Of a stretch of 64,000 nt of DNA, positions 51,975-64,000 are shown one piece after another (position 1 is the first letter of the stretch; each line of letters begins with the position of its first letter). The notes beneath the pieces are model-generated. The model had not been told where the DNA came from, made no database searches, and saw only the letters and a program-made list of their open reading frames with translations. Made by a program: the position numbers and the translations under genes. Source of the stretch: Euclidia mi (Eukaryota > Arthropoda > Insecta > Lepidoptera > Erebidae); NCBI GenBank assembly GCA_944739405.2, contig OX123196.2, positions 70,579,688-70,643,687 of the forward strand, in the 5' to 3' direction.

Positions 51975-54900
51975 AATCTTTTAACCTTTAGTTATGGTAA
52001 ATTCCGTTTCCAAATCTGAAATGCTCTGTATAGTGCCTATGATGCGGCACTGGCCGTAGGTCTTCTACAACAATCTTTCATTAGTTAACCTCACGAATAC
52101 ATCGATTAATGTAATCGCCCATAAAAAGACTTTTGACTTTTGTAGAGGTCACAATATAAAAGCGCTTATAACTTGATGGAACAATATACAATTACATCAA
52201 CGGATGAAACCAAAAATCTGATATCCTAAAGTACAATAAATATGGAGTGGCTCGAAACCACTTCGTAAAAGTATAATTGTTTCAAACATTAATAAACGTG
52301 GATTGATCTTAATCAATTTTCATTTACGGAAATTACCGTAAACCGTTTTATATTTAAGCTATTAATTGTGGAAGTGCTTATCGCAGAATTTTAACGTAAA
52401 TCCATTTTGGGGACTGCTCCTTTATATTGTAATAAGCGTTAACAGAAGAAAGCATTAATTAATGTTAAAATAGATGTACAATATTATAGACAACAGTTTG
52501 ATACTAATAGTCTCAGTAAACTTAATACAATTAAGCATTTACAGAAGAAAGCATTAAATAATGTTAAAATAGATGTATATATCATCTCATAGTTTGAAAC
52601 TAATAGTCCTAGTAAACTTATTACAGATACCAAACACTTAAGGGCGGCACATCTTTCAAGCGAAAACTGAGACAAATATTATTACAGTGCAGATCATAAT
52701 AACAGGAAGCGAGCCAACAGAACTAAGCTCAAACATCTCAACTAAATTACTTCAATTTCCTCCCGTTCCCTCTCAGGGGTCCCTAAATTGTTTAATTACT
52801 CGTACACTTTGAATTTCCACTGTGAAAATGGAAGAAAAACAGATGTGAGAAACGAAGGAATAAGATTTAGTAGAAATTCAAGTGATACTGCAGATAGCGA
52901 GACAGGCAAATAGTCTTTGAGAAGTGCTAAATCTTTTGTTTAAGTAAGCGCTTCTGTCTCTTTTACTTGACACTTTGTCTTGGGGAAATATCTAGTATGT
53001 CTATCGGTGTCAGTGATTTTATGCGACATGGCATGTCTTGCTATCTCATTCTATTCACATTATTGTATCGTTTGCTTTTGTTCTGATGCTGTAGTCAACG
53101 TGACAATGTAAAGACGTTTTCTTAGTATGATCGTTACTGTTGTCGTATACGCTCGCTGTTCTTAAGGTAGCTAAATAGGTAAGAATATATTTATAAGTAT
53201 CATCAATACGAGATTTTATAATTAAATGATTTCCTTTTTCACAGCCGCAATCAATACCCTAATCAGATTTAAAGTTTACAAATACATCTCGTTTCCTTTG
53301 CCTTCTTTGAAGTAATGTTAAATATTTCAAAGGAAACGTTTCAAAAACACATTAATCAAAGTCTGCAGAGGCTCTTAATTTCCTTGAGAACAATCACTCA
53401 AGCCTCCTTTGAATAAAAGTAATTGTGAAACATTATGCGAACTAACCCTAACGGGAAAATGAAGCAATAGCCATTTATTTGTCCCAATAAATGTGAGTAT
53501 CAGAAGAATCCTATATAGAACGCGAAGCACGCCCCGACTCGTCGTCACCCTCTTTAATTTCACCAAATGTTTATTTATTTGAACAAACAGTCGACAGGGC
53601 AGTTCGTTTGCACATTCCACCCCTTTTTTGTACGTATTTATAGATTTTTTATTGCGCGGATTCTATGCCGGCTTTACGTAAACCTGTTGCAATAACGCTG
53701 AGCTGCTCTCTCGTCAATTAAAAGAGTATCAGGTTAACGTTATAATAGCTTGCTGATCAGTTACGTGTAAGCCTTTGCGTACTACAGTTTTATAAAAACT
53801 CAGACGATATTTTCCAATATGTCTTCGGTTGTCTATTGATTAAATAGGTAATGAACAACTACGATTTTTTACAGTTTCCTAAATAGCAAATTAGCTGAGC
53901 ACACAATAAGAAATAGTAAGCGCCTCTCCAAAATAGACGAAACTTAAGAAGTAATCATGCTAAAAAGAGAGTACTGATGGTGCCGATCCATACGCGACCA
54001 AACGTGAAAATCATTTCATAAACTCAATTTGTAGACGAGATAGATTAATATCTAATACCACAAACTATCTAAATTCCTATAGAATATACCAAACAGTAGG
54101 TATTCTTACTCAACTTGTGTAATACATGGCCACATTGGCCGTAGTATAATATCTTCGTACAATTCAGGTGACCGTAGACACATTGGGAGTTGAAATGTTC
54201 TGTGTACTTCCCTATAAACCCTCCTTGCCTGCTTAAATATATACTACCCCATAAACCCTGTTTGAACCTTCACCCCTTTTTAATTAATTTTTCGCTATCG
54301 CCATCAACTACTTAGATATCTTTAGTCGTTTAGATATCCAATCCAATTAACACTATTGCTTTAAGCATTTACTCTTACTCCTTTATCATCCCGTTTTATC
54401 TTTGTGGCCCTTTCACATTTGCCGTCTCTTAAATAGAGTAAAATACAGGTCCACCTGCAAACACGTCTATAATACAATTCCAATCTGATAAAAAATAACA
54501 TCCGCTAACAAGCGATACACTTCCTTCCGCAATTTCATTATCTGACTCACGTTTTCCTGTTTCGATACTTTGAATAACATTAATTTCTCCAGTTTATAAC
54601 GTAAACGGTCATTATTTAGCTTTTAATGATCAACCCCGTGCTACTCATGTGGTACGCTCGATTTTGTTCATTATACTGATGGACCTCTGTAATGTTCGTT
54701 AAAATCATTATTGGTATTGCTTTTCAGTTCAATTTATTACCTAACGTTATTGGAATAAAGTACATATTTCATTTTAGTTATACTTTTTGGCTGTAAACGT
54801 CTGATCATAGAATTATTTAGTCTCACAGTACCGGGATTTATTTAACCTTTGACTGTGATTTAGCTTCTGGTTTTACAAGTTTTATATGGTGAATATAGTA

Positions 54901-57900
54901 ATTTAGTGAATAGGTATAGTTTATCTTTAAATGTAAATCTAAACTATTTATACTGTACTGTATGCTGTTTTAAGCTTCGTTTATATTTTCACCTAGAATG
55001 TAAAGTCAACCTTTCAGTTTAAAAGAGAGTTTGAATTTTCCGAAGAAATCGCCCTGAAAATTTTACAATTTATTTTTGTGATGAACGCATCAGCTACACT
55101 TAGAACATTTTTATGTAATCGTAACATAAAACCGGATATGGGGCTATATTCCATCACTATAAGCTTACATACAACTTGATATTATTTTAAATAAATGCAA
55201 TTTGGCAACCTCCAAAACCCAACATCTAAACGATTAAATTATATCTATCAACATAACCGACGTACTTATCCCACAACCTCGTGTTACACATATTACAAAG
55301 AAGACACTAACATTATCATCCAAAACATTTCAAAGGCGAAGTCGCGAAGACATCCCCGAAATTTAATTACATTCAAGGACACGTCTCTTTCGCTCAAGTA
55401 TGCATATGAATACGAAAGACAAAGGAAGCAATTAAGTTGTCCAAAAACATTATTGAAGCAGAAACATGTGTTACTTTGTTTCGCCTACACCTTTGAGCAA
55501 ACAGCGCCAATTTGATTTTCCACTTGGCCGAGTAGAAAAACATACTCCAAAGGATTTGGAAGCATGTGAAGACCTTAGAAGGATCAGAGAGGAAGATGAA
55601 CAAGGTAGAACATGAGTCGGGGATATAAAATGGAGTTTTAATGCGTATTTTATTCGGTGTCGACAGTTTTTCGCGTGATTTATTTGGTAATAGCTTCTGC
55701 TGATGTAATATCTGACTCATAAATGTGATTTTGTTGTGTTTGAGCGTTGTTTTATTTAATTCTGAATATTTTATTTTTATGACTGCCGCTTGACACCGCG
55801 CCGAGTATTGTGACTGAACAAATGAACGACTGAACTGACAAAATACTGTCTTAAAATTAATTCAGTTAGTTACACTTGGATACATATCTAAAGAATTTCG
55901 TTTCACTTCAAAACAGACGTATCAAATTCGTAAACAACATCAGGTTTAATCTTGTATTTACCAAAAACTTAATATACCTTATCAAAGGCCTTTCAAAGGA
56001 CGAGAAATAACTCTCTTTTGTCCGAATATTCATTCGCACAAAATTCCAGCTCGTGTAAAAATATCTAACGCTCGGTCGAGTATAAACGGAGTACAATGAT
56101 ACATGGGCCTTTTCCCTGAGAATGGAATTGGAGAAAACACAATGAACATTCTCACGATTTGCTCACACATGAACTTTAGTAATCTAATTTATCTCACTTA
56201 AGTACTCCTACTGCATGTTTCTTTTGTGTAGCGTACTTTTGAAGCAGTGTTGTGCTCTGGAAATACTGACAGGCACTTTGGTAATTATTTAGTTGAGTAT
56301 TCATTAAAGATAATTGAATCAATGCTGTCCTCATCATCATATTTAGAAAGTTGAGGTAGCATTAAGTAAATTAACTGATCCTGAATTTAAAAAAATAATT
56401 ATAAATATTGATCCTATATTATAATTTATAATTGAAGTTAATAGGTTTACAACAAATACCACAAACACCTAAAGAGAATTTTGAACTTACAAACAACATA
56501 GAACAATGAATAGTTGGCGCGAGCCAAAATGCACGAATGCAAAATACGAATACGACCGGCGTCAACCGCCTATTATAAACAATGTGTGTATCGGATGGCC
56601 GTTATCGAAGCAATAAAACAGACACATTAAACTTAACCCCACTCGATGAGGTTGCGTATCATTTTTATGTCATGGACGTTAAATCTGTAAGCATATATCT
56701 ATGAGAACATAAAATATCGACTATTCATATAGTATGTACAAAAGTACTTGCTACAGCATTCAATGTTACTGATGAAGTCATTAACATTATCATTCGAATT
56801 ATTTCAATAAGACTTATTGATGCCAAAAAAATACGTCTAAATAATTCTGATAGATTATAGGACTACGAGAAGAAACTTGAAGAAAATCATGACACGCATC
56901 TTATACCTTTAAATAAGCAATTCTTGTATAAGATGCATAAGATTTTGCTGTTAATATTTTATCTGCAGTTTATTTTTCTATTGAAGTACTTGTAAAATCA
57001 TGATTATAAAATATCTGATGCAAATAATATTTTTAGTTTCGCAAACCAAATATGAATTGCCCAGCGATAGAAGCTTTCTAGTCGTAAGAGTATTTTTATT
57101 TACATATAAAACCAAAGTTGTATAACATAAATCAGTAAAAGTCATGTTGTTAAGTGATATTTTTAATTAATTGAACATAGTCTCGCTAGCTCATATTTTA
57201 AACTGAATAAAACATAAGCCTATACATATGTAGATTATCCATGGAATGAAAGTTGTTTCGAAAAAGATAAAGTAAAAGGTTAAATTCTAAAAGAAGATTT
57301 TATCTATTAATGCTTGCCATTATACAAAATTAAGTCCAATAAAAATACTGAAAGACACGTCTCTAGCCTAAGAAAATTCAATAGAAATTTTAATTAAATA
57401 GTTCAAGTCTTTGTGTTTCATTGGGCTTTGTATTAGATTTTCCAATTAAGTTCGGGCCAATTTAAAACTTCTGTATTAAGTTAGGCACATAGACATCTTG
57501 ACTTACTATGATAATAGCATTAAGAGTTATGTCCGTGTCTGTCTTATTATTTATACTATTAAGTCTATAATATATTATTTCTTTATTTACTTATGCGCGT
57601 TTGTCGATTCTTGTTCTTATAATCAACATTATTATTAGTATTTTATTTTGAAAGATCACGGCATTTCATCGTGCTTAAAATCTTAAGAACAGCTTTCTGA
57701 TGTTCTCCCTAGGTTGTAAGTTTTTTACGACCACCTGGCTCGATTGGTGTATCTATGTGTTTTTAAGTCATTGTTCGCTCTTAACAGTATATTTTAGGAA
57801 TAGTAGAGTAAAGTTGGTTTCTATATCTATAAGTCGTATCCAAAATTTAATTTTGCAATTGACTGGTTAAGTCGTAGGTCTCTGTCACGTAATGTGGAAC

Positions 57901-57923
57901 TAACAATCATTTTCATCTTTCAT

Positions 57924-57953
57924 AAATGTCTTTAGCAATAGCTAAAGACATTT
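57924..57953. repeat. Perfect 13-bp hairpin with 4-base loop
   Basis: AAATGTCTTTAGC, AATA, GCTAAAGACATTT. Pairing breaks down outside, so it is shorter than a typical pre-miRNA. Confidence 0.75.
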
Positions 57954-60899
57954 GTTAATGACCGTACTTCAATCATTCTTGTACAGGTTGGTGATTAAAT
58001 GTCTATATATATTTTGCATTGTTTAACCTGCTGATGTCCTATGAGTAGAACATGTATCAGATTTATTATACTTACTTTTATTATAAAAGTATATGCACGT
58101 CTCATTCCAACAGATCTAAAATTCACGCAATTTCCCGGCACTAACTTACATATTCTCTTCACATCTGATCCAATCTCGAATCAAACAAAACAAAACAAAT
58201 CAAATCTTTGCGCCTTCGCAAACTTGTCGTGCATGTGTCGACTGCAACTTAGTCCATATCGCCGCGATAATGAAGTGTGTGCCCAACTTCGGCCATTAAG
58301 GCATACTTCGTAAGCGGCCCCTTGGGAACTTGGTAGCCAGTGGACGCTTGGAACCTGCCCCGTCTCTCTAGTGCATACTTGCAAAGATTACGTTAAACAC
58401 TTCTAGATCTAGATAGTTCTTCAGATTTCTTCGGTGTTTTGTTCGCTGATGAGATTTTTTTCTGCTTTGTTTATTGATTTGGTGACATTAGTGACATCTG
58501 TTATTTTTTGTGAATGAATACACTTTTCTAGACTTAGACGGTTCTGAGAGATCTAATAACATCACTCTTTGTATTTTGGTAAACTAGACACATAACGAGG
58601 CTCTGTTCGCGCTCTTTACTGACAGATGCCTATGTATTATTTAAATGTATGTATAAGCTCTACTCTGCTTTACATCAAAACTTATTTTGTTATTTAAATT
58701 ATCCAGATCCATCCTTACATTTGCTGGCATTTGTTATAGTAGTAGGATGGCACTAGCTTTAGAAATGTAATAACTAATGGTAGAGCTATACCGGATGCTT
58801 TATCGCTGTAAGTTGTTATTTATAATTATTATTCTTTATAGTTCGGTCTCTAGTGACTTCAGGACTTCGTGCATTGAATCAATATGTACTAAAAACTTAA
58901 ATTGTCTACCGATTACCATACCTCGGTTTTAAATTCGAGCAATTGTTCATTTTTATAATTATGTTTTGTTATTCAATATCAAAATCTAAACCCGCACCCA
59001 CAGTCAAAAAAGCCGCTAATATTTCAAAGTTCAACCGAAAGCAGAACAACACACCCGCTCCACAATTTTTCCTTTGTACCCACAAATTCAACCGGTGATC
59101 CTAACAAATTCTTCATCAAACATCATCTTCAACTCTCAAACAATGCGTTTGAAATAATACTCAAGCCGGCAGTTTTAAAATTCCGCTCAACACAGGCCTG
59201 CTCACAAAGCACAATATGTTAAGCGCTCACATGCCATTGAATTATGCAACAAAAACTCGGGAGGCGACACCGACTGAGACGCCAGAATAAAATTTTAAAC
59301 AATGCATTGCATACATGCCGCGGTGTACACAGGCACGTCTCCCCATATCGCCTACCTGAACATCGATGTATATGCGGCGACGAGAAACAATCCCTTTGGA
59401 GATCAAAAGCTTCTTCGGCAAGATCTGACGTTTGTTTTGAAATAATTTTATAGCTTTTAGAAATTTGAAGGACGCAATTAAAGGTTGTAGACGATTAACA
59501 TTAGCCGTATCGCTGGGTATCTGGTCGTCGCTCGTTACGGGGTTGCCATTGTTCGGGTCTTGCGGTACAATTTTTCCCCAACGATGAATACCCAATTTTG
59601 CCCCAACACTGCGTCAGCAGTTTGATTGTCCGGTTGTAAGTGACGGGTTTTAAATATGCGGATATATTTTTAACGGATAACAGTTTGCTCCTGTTTTTGT
59701 GGTTTTGCTATTTGCTGCGTTTTATTTAAGGGCGGTTTTGTGGCGTCAATAAAGATTTTATGGCTGCAATAATTATTTTATTTGCTAGTAATTTTCACAG
59801 TTTCGTTTATAGCTTTGTGGGTGCGATCTGATTGATTTTGTAAAAAGTCAGTCTTATTTACAAAATGTTTCAGTCAGAAAGCTCTTTGATTATAAATCTC
59901 TAAGAAAAGTCAAATAGCGTGCTGATTCTTTAAAGTAATACATAAACTGAGACCTATTGCCTAAGGGGCTAAGCAGAGATTACCGATATAACAACAAATC
60001 CTAGCATATTATTTGACTTGATCTGAGGTTCTGCAGCGTTAGCTTAGGCCAGCCCCTTTATTGTCTTACTTGTATTTATTCACAAAAGTTCCTCGTTAAT
60101 GTTTTTCTCCATTATCCAGTCAATTACGGCTTATAATAGCCTCTTAAACTTGTGGATTTGCATATTCCAGTAATGTTATACATAAACATTTTGGCATCAT
60201 AGATTTAACTTTCGTTCGCCCGCTTTGGTCTGAAAATAAAAATCGTTGTAAACAAAATATATGTCAACCAAAAATACTTCAAGCAGTAAATATACATACA
60301 TGGTACCATTCAAAGGCTCATTCAAAAGACAAAAGATTATAACGGACAACCTTCCTTGTCAAACATCACATCGTAGCAGCACAAAAGAAAGTAAGTGCTT
60401 ACTTATCGTCTCTCGTCCCCAGTTTTCCTCAATCCATCGCCAATAATTTCGCCAAGATAAGAAACAGTGTTTTCCCTTCATTTCCCGATCAACAAGTATA
60501 TTATTCTTCCAAGTTTTTTAATGAAAAGGTTTCAGCAACATCAAAGATAAAATGGAATTTCAAATTGTATCTTTTCGAGGATATATTTTCGGCGGACCCT
60601 GGAAATTGAGAAGGCTATTGGTGGGTAAGTTATAGTCTGCGATCCTGGGTTGCAAGATTTGGACTATAAATAAACTAGCTCATCTGATCCGTGGATATCG
60701 TTCGGGTAACTAAGGAAATGTATATGATATTTCTTATTACTTTTATGGTTCGTACTGACAGTTGATGGGGTTACTAACAGAGTGATGAAGCCATTTTTCA
60801 GAGTAAGATGCGGCTGTATTCATACGTCAAACAATTTTATTAACTGTAATTCATTGACATCTTAGATAGCCATGCTGTAGCCCATAATTATGCTGGATT

Positions 60900-61010
60900 T
60901 GGAACCTTTGGGTTGCGTTAGTCAGACGGCAGTGTGGAAAAGTTAATAACGGGCCTGGGCTCTAAGGCTAAGGCTCTGGATATAACCGGGATAACGCTGG
61001 GATGATGAGT
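60900..61010 (+). repeat. SINE family D tail fragment
   Basis: TTTGGGTTGCGTTAGTCAGA, GTGTGGAAAAGTTAATAACG, GGATAACGCTGGGATGATGA match the 3' end of D copies. No head. Confidence 0.6.
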
Positions 61011-62040
61011 ATGCCTAATGTGAGTAGCAACTTAAAAGTAACATAACATTTGTGATCTCTTTCAGCAGGCTATGGAAAGACAAGAATCATGTTAGCAATC
61101 ATGTGCAGTAAAGTGGTTACTTTAGTTGATCACAAATTAATTATAAAAAATAATGTCATAATTATTATGTAATCATAATTTTCAACTACTTCACCTTTAC
61201 CTTCCAATAGGGTACATTTCATATTTTTTATTTTGAACAATTTCTAAATAAGAATACCGTCGATAATAGTTTGACACTGTAAAATGCTTAAGGACGCGTT
61301 TACGCTTGTATCAAAAAACCACATATTTCCGGTACATTTTACGACAATTTTAGATAATAACTAATAAAACTAATGATCACGATAAATTGATTACTTTTTT
61401 ATCTATAAATCAATTTGAAAATAAATAAAAAATATTTAATTAATATTAATGTAAAATCGATTTGAAACGGCCTCTTAAATAAAAAATAGGCATTTACTGC
61501 TATTTTTGGGTACAATTTTCTCTCTATTTTTACATTTATTTAGATTTTCAAAGAAAGAATAGGGTAGTAAATATAGTCAACTCAAAAACAATTTGATTAT
61601 TTTTTTCAAAATATTGTAAATTGACTCAAAAAAAGCAAAAAATCATCTTACATTTTTCTTCTATTTTGCTCGCATACGTGTGTCTTAATATGTGGCAATA
61701 AGGTTCGTTTTATTGAGCCACTTTCTTGATTTATATATCCAAATTCTGCAATGAGATCTCAGTCTGCGCTTGAGCGCCGTCGGGAGTGGACTCTATGTCG
61801 CTTGTCGCTGCAGCCCGAAGACGAAAAAAGCAATATACGAATACAAAATATTCGCTAAAATCAATTTGATACTTCTCGTATTCTGTGCGAATTACGTACA
61901 AGTAAATTTCTTTTGTATAAATGGACATTATTACTTTATTTTCTCCGTTATGTTGAGTCAGGATATATTTCGGTATTTAGATATTATTTTGTTTCTTGCG
62001 TTGAAATCTGGTAAGATTATCTGGACTGATGGTATACCAT

Positions 62041-63299
62041 CCCGTTCAAGTGTTGCGACTGGAACTCATAAAAGAGTAGACCTAGTTATGCCAGGTTGGG
62101 GCTCATTTTATTTGTTTTGGTGAGACCCTATCACTGGTACTAGTGAAGTAACCTTCCAAGGTTATTCGATGAGTCGTGCTGGTACTCATATGTGAGTAGA
62201 GCTAGGCATGCCGAGTTTGGGCTTATTTTGTTTGTACATAAGAGACCCTACCACTGGAACTTATGAAGTAACCTGCCAGGGTTATTCAATGACTCTTGCT
62301 GGTACTCATGTGTGAGTAGAGCTAGGCATGCCGAGTTTGGGCTCATTTTGTTTGTACATAAGTGACCCTACCACTGGAACTTATGAAGTAACCTTCCAGG
62401 GTTATTCGATGACTCTTGCTGGTACTCATGTGTGAGTAGAGCTAGGCATACCGAGTTTGGGCTCATTTTGTTTGTACATAAGAGACCCTACCACTGGAAC
62501 TTATGAAGTAACCTTCCAAGGTTATTCAATGACTCTTGCTGGTACTCATGTGTGAGTAGAGCTAGGCATACCGAGTTTGGGCTCATTTTGTTTGTACATA
62601 AGAGACCCTACCACTGCATTTTATGATGTAACCTTCCAGGGTTATTCAATGACTCTTACTGGTACTCATATGTCAGTAGAGCTAGGCATGCCAAGTTTGG
62701 GTTCATTTTGTTTGTACATAAGAGACCCTACCACTGGAACTTATGAAGTAACCTTCCATGGTCATTCAATGACTCTTGCTGGTACTCATGTGTGAGTAGA
62801 GCTAGGCATGCCGAGTTTGGGCTCATTTTGTTTGTACATAAGAGACCCTACCACTGGAACTTATGAGGTAACCTTCCAGGGTTATTCAATGACTCTTGCT
62901 GGTACTCATGTGTGAGTAGAGCTAGGCATGCCGAGTTTGGGCTCATTTTGTTTGTACATAAGAGACCCTACCACTGGAACTTATGAAGTAACCTTCCAGG
63001 GTTATTCAATGACTCTTGCTGGTACTCATGTGTGAGTCGAGCTAGGCATACCGAGTTTGGGCTCATTTTGTTTGTACATAAGAGACCCTACCACTGCATT
63101 TTATGATGTAACCTTCCAGGGTTATTCGATGACTCTTGCTGGTACTCATATGTGAGTAGAGCTAGGCATGCCGAGTTTGGGCTCATTTTGTTTGTACATA
63201 AGAGACCCTACCACTGGAACTTATGAAGTAACCTTTCAGGTTTTTCAGGTTTATTCGAAGACTTTTAGTGGTACTCATATGTGAGTAGAGCTAGGTATG
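62041..63299 (+). repeat. 120-bp tandem repeat array, forward block
   Basis: About ten head-to-tail units of exactly 120 bp start at 62041, 62161, 62281 and so on to 63121, then a partial unit ends at the inversion point. A typical unit reads GTTATTCAATGACTCTTGCT, GTACTCATGTGTGAGTAGAG, GAGTTTGGGCTCATTTTGTT, AGACCCTACCACTGGAACTT. The first unit is strongly diverged. Because 120 is a multiple of 3, a frame recurs (MPSLGSFCLYIRDPTTGTYE, VTFQGYSMTLAGTH), but most units carry TGA in TGTGAG. Units at 62581 and 63061 share the variant ACTGCATTTTATGATG, suggesting a 480-bp (four-unit) higher-order copy. Confidence 0.92.
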
Positions 63300-64000
63300 T
63301 TTCAGTGGTAGGGTCTCTGATGTTCATACAAAATGAGCCCAAACTCGGTATGCCTAGCTCTACTCACATATGAGTACCAGCAAGAGTGATCGAATAACCC
63401 TGGAAGGTTACTTCATAAGTTCCAGTGGTAGGGTCTCTTATGTACAAACAAAATGAGCCCAAACTCGGCATGCCTAGCTTTACTTCCATATGAGTACCAG
63501 CAAGAGTCATCGAATAACCCTGGAAGGTTACTTCATAAGTTCCAGTGGTAGGGTCACTTATGTACAAACAAAATGAGCCCAAACTCGGCATGCCTAGCTC
63601 TACTCACATATGAGAACCAGCAAGAGTCATTGAATAACCCTAAAAGGTTACTTCATAAGTTGCAGTGGTTGGGTCTCTTATGTACAAATAAAATGAGCCC
63701 AAACTCGGCATGCCTAGCTCTACTCACATATAAGAACCAGCAATAGTCATCGAATAACCCTGGAAGGTTACTTCATAAGTTTCAGTGGTTGGGTCTCTTA
63801 TGTACAAACAAAATGAGCCCAAACTCGGCATGCCGAGCTCTACTCACATATGAGTACCAGCAAGTGTCATCTAATAACCCTGGAAGTTTACTTCATAAGT
63901 TTCAGTGGTAGGGTCTCTTATGTATAAACAAAATGAGCCCAAACTCGGCATGCCTAGCTCTACTCATATATGAGTACCAGCAAGAGTCATTGAATAACCC
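63300..64000 (-). repeat. 120-bp tandem repeat array, inverted block, continues off window
   Basis: The same monomer in reverse orientation: about five complete units at 63301, 63421, 63541, 63661 and 63781, plus a partial unit at the edge. One unit (63481) has GGAAG in place of GTGAG, so the minus frame stays open for 75 codons at 63591-63364. There is no spacer between the two blocks. Confidence 0.92.

Larger units (their letters stand above)
51975..62040. other. Ten kilobases with no recognisable gene
   Basis: AT-rich and repeat-poor compared with the rest. Noted within it: a 13-bp perfect hairpin at 57924-57953, a scrap of SINE E head near 55786 (GCCGCTTGACACCGCGCCGA) and a SINE D tail at 60900-61010. 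Open frames at 55195-55515, 58041-58313, 58181-58384 and 59242-59595 show no domain or splice context. It is probably intron of the CUB gene or intergenic DNA. Confidence 0.4.

Noticed and set aside
55195..55720. Overlapping frames of about 105 codons on both strands
   Set aside because: Mutual shadows in AT-rich DNA with no domain.
57924..57953. microRNA precursor
   Set aside because: The stem is only 13 bp and pairing stops outside it; too short for a canonical pre-miRNA.
58181..58384. Minus-strand frames around TGGCTACCAAGTTCCCAAGG
   Set aside because: Composition is slightly protein-like in one alternative frame (stop-interrupted), but no family was recognised and no splice sites support it.
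59242..59595. 117-codon frame on the minus strand
   Set aside because: No motif, overlapped by a plus-strand frame; not supported.
62312..63591. Repetitive 40-residue protein encoded by the 120-bp array
   Set aside because: Most units contain TGA at the same place and the array reverses orientation, so a single translated product is unlikely; reported as a repeat.
1..64000. CRISPR array, bacterial operon, prophage or endogenous virus
   Set aside because: The only regular repeats are the 120-bp array and dispersed SINEs/MITEs; no spacer-repeat pattern, no operon structure and no recognisable viral protein.

Overview
The window is nuclear DNA from a ditrysian lepidopteran (moth or butterfly). 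Evidence: short exons in long AT-rich introns with clean GT/AG junctions, very dense tRNA-headed SINEs, repeat tails of lepidopteran type, RTE- and jockey/CR1-like LINE remains, a Tc1-like transposon and many MITEs. There are no operons, ribosome binding sites or other bacterial features. A noctuoid moth is possible, but the sequence alone does not settle it.

Layout. (1) Positions 570-11786, minus strand: the first six coding exons of a GH13 alpha-glucosidase (maltase). All five junctions join in frame into 383 residues, with an N-terminal membrane anchor or signal, catalytic Asp246 and catalytic Glu321. The C-terminal third lies off the left edge. A LINE 3' end fills 1-477, in the next intron. 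The introns hold MITEs and SINEs. (2) About 9.4-29.2 kb: an accessory landscape of SINE families A, B, C, D and E, Helitron-like tails, a LINE fragment and several perfect snap-back hairpins. Inside it, at 28.53-28.73 kb on the minus strand, is an unexpected promoter: a four-unit heat-shock element, a TATA box and a 5' exon ending in a consensus splice donor, with no recognised gene body. (3) 34.69-35.51 kb, minus: a small two-exon secreted-protein gene whose ATG is split by its intron. (4) From 36.29 kb, plus: two exons of a CUB-domain protein (36291-36514 and 51148-51292) separated by a 14.6-kb intron. That intron carries MITEs, SINEs, a 5'-truncated RTE insertion ending in a perfect 34-bp snap-back, and a complete but dead Tc1-like element (48527-50123). 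(5) About 52-62 kb: AT-rich sequence with no recognisable gene. (6) 62041 to the right end: a 120-bp tandem repeat array that reverses orientation at about 63299/63300 and runs off the window.

The genes appear unrelated: a digestive or trehalose/maltose-type glucosidase, a small secreted peptide and an extracellular CUB protein. The most unusual items are the inverted 120-bp array, the orphan heat-shock promoter, the split-ATG peptide gene, the recurrent perfect foldbacks, and the exchange of heads and bodies between SINE families.
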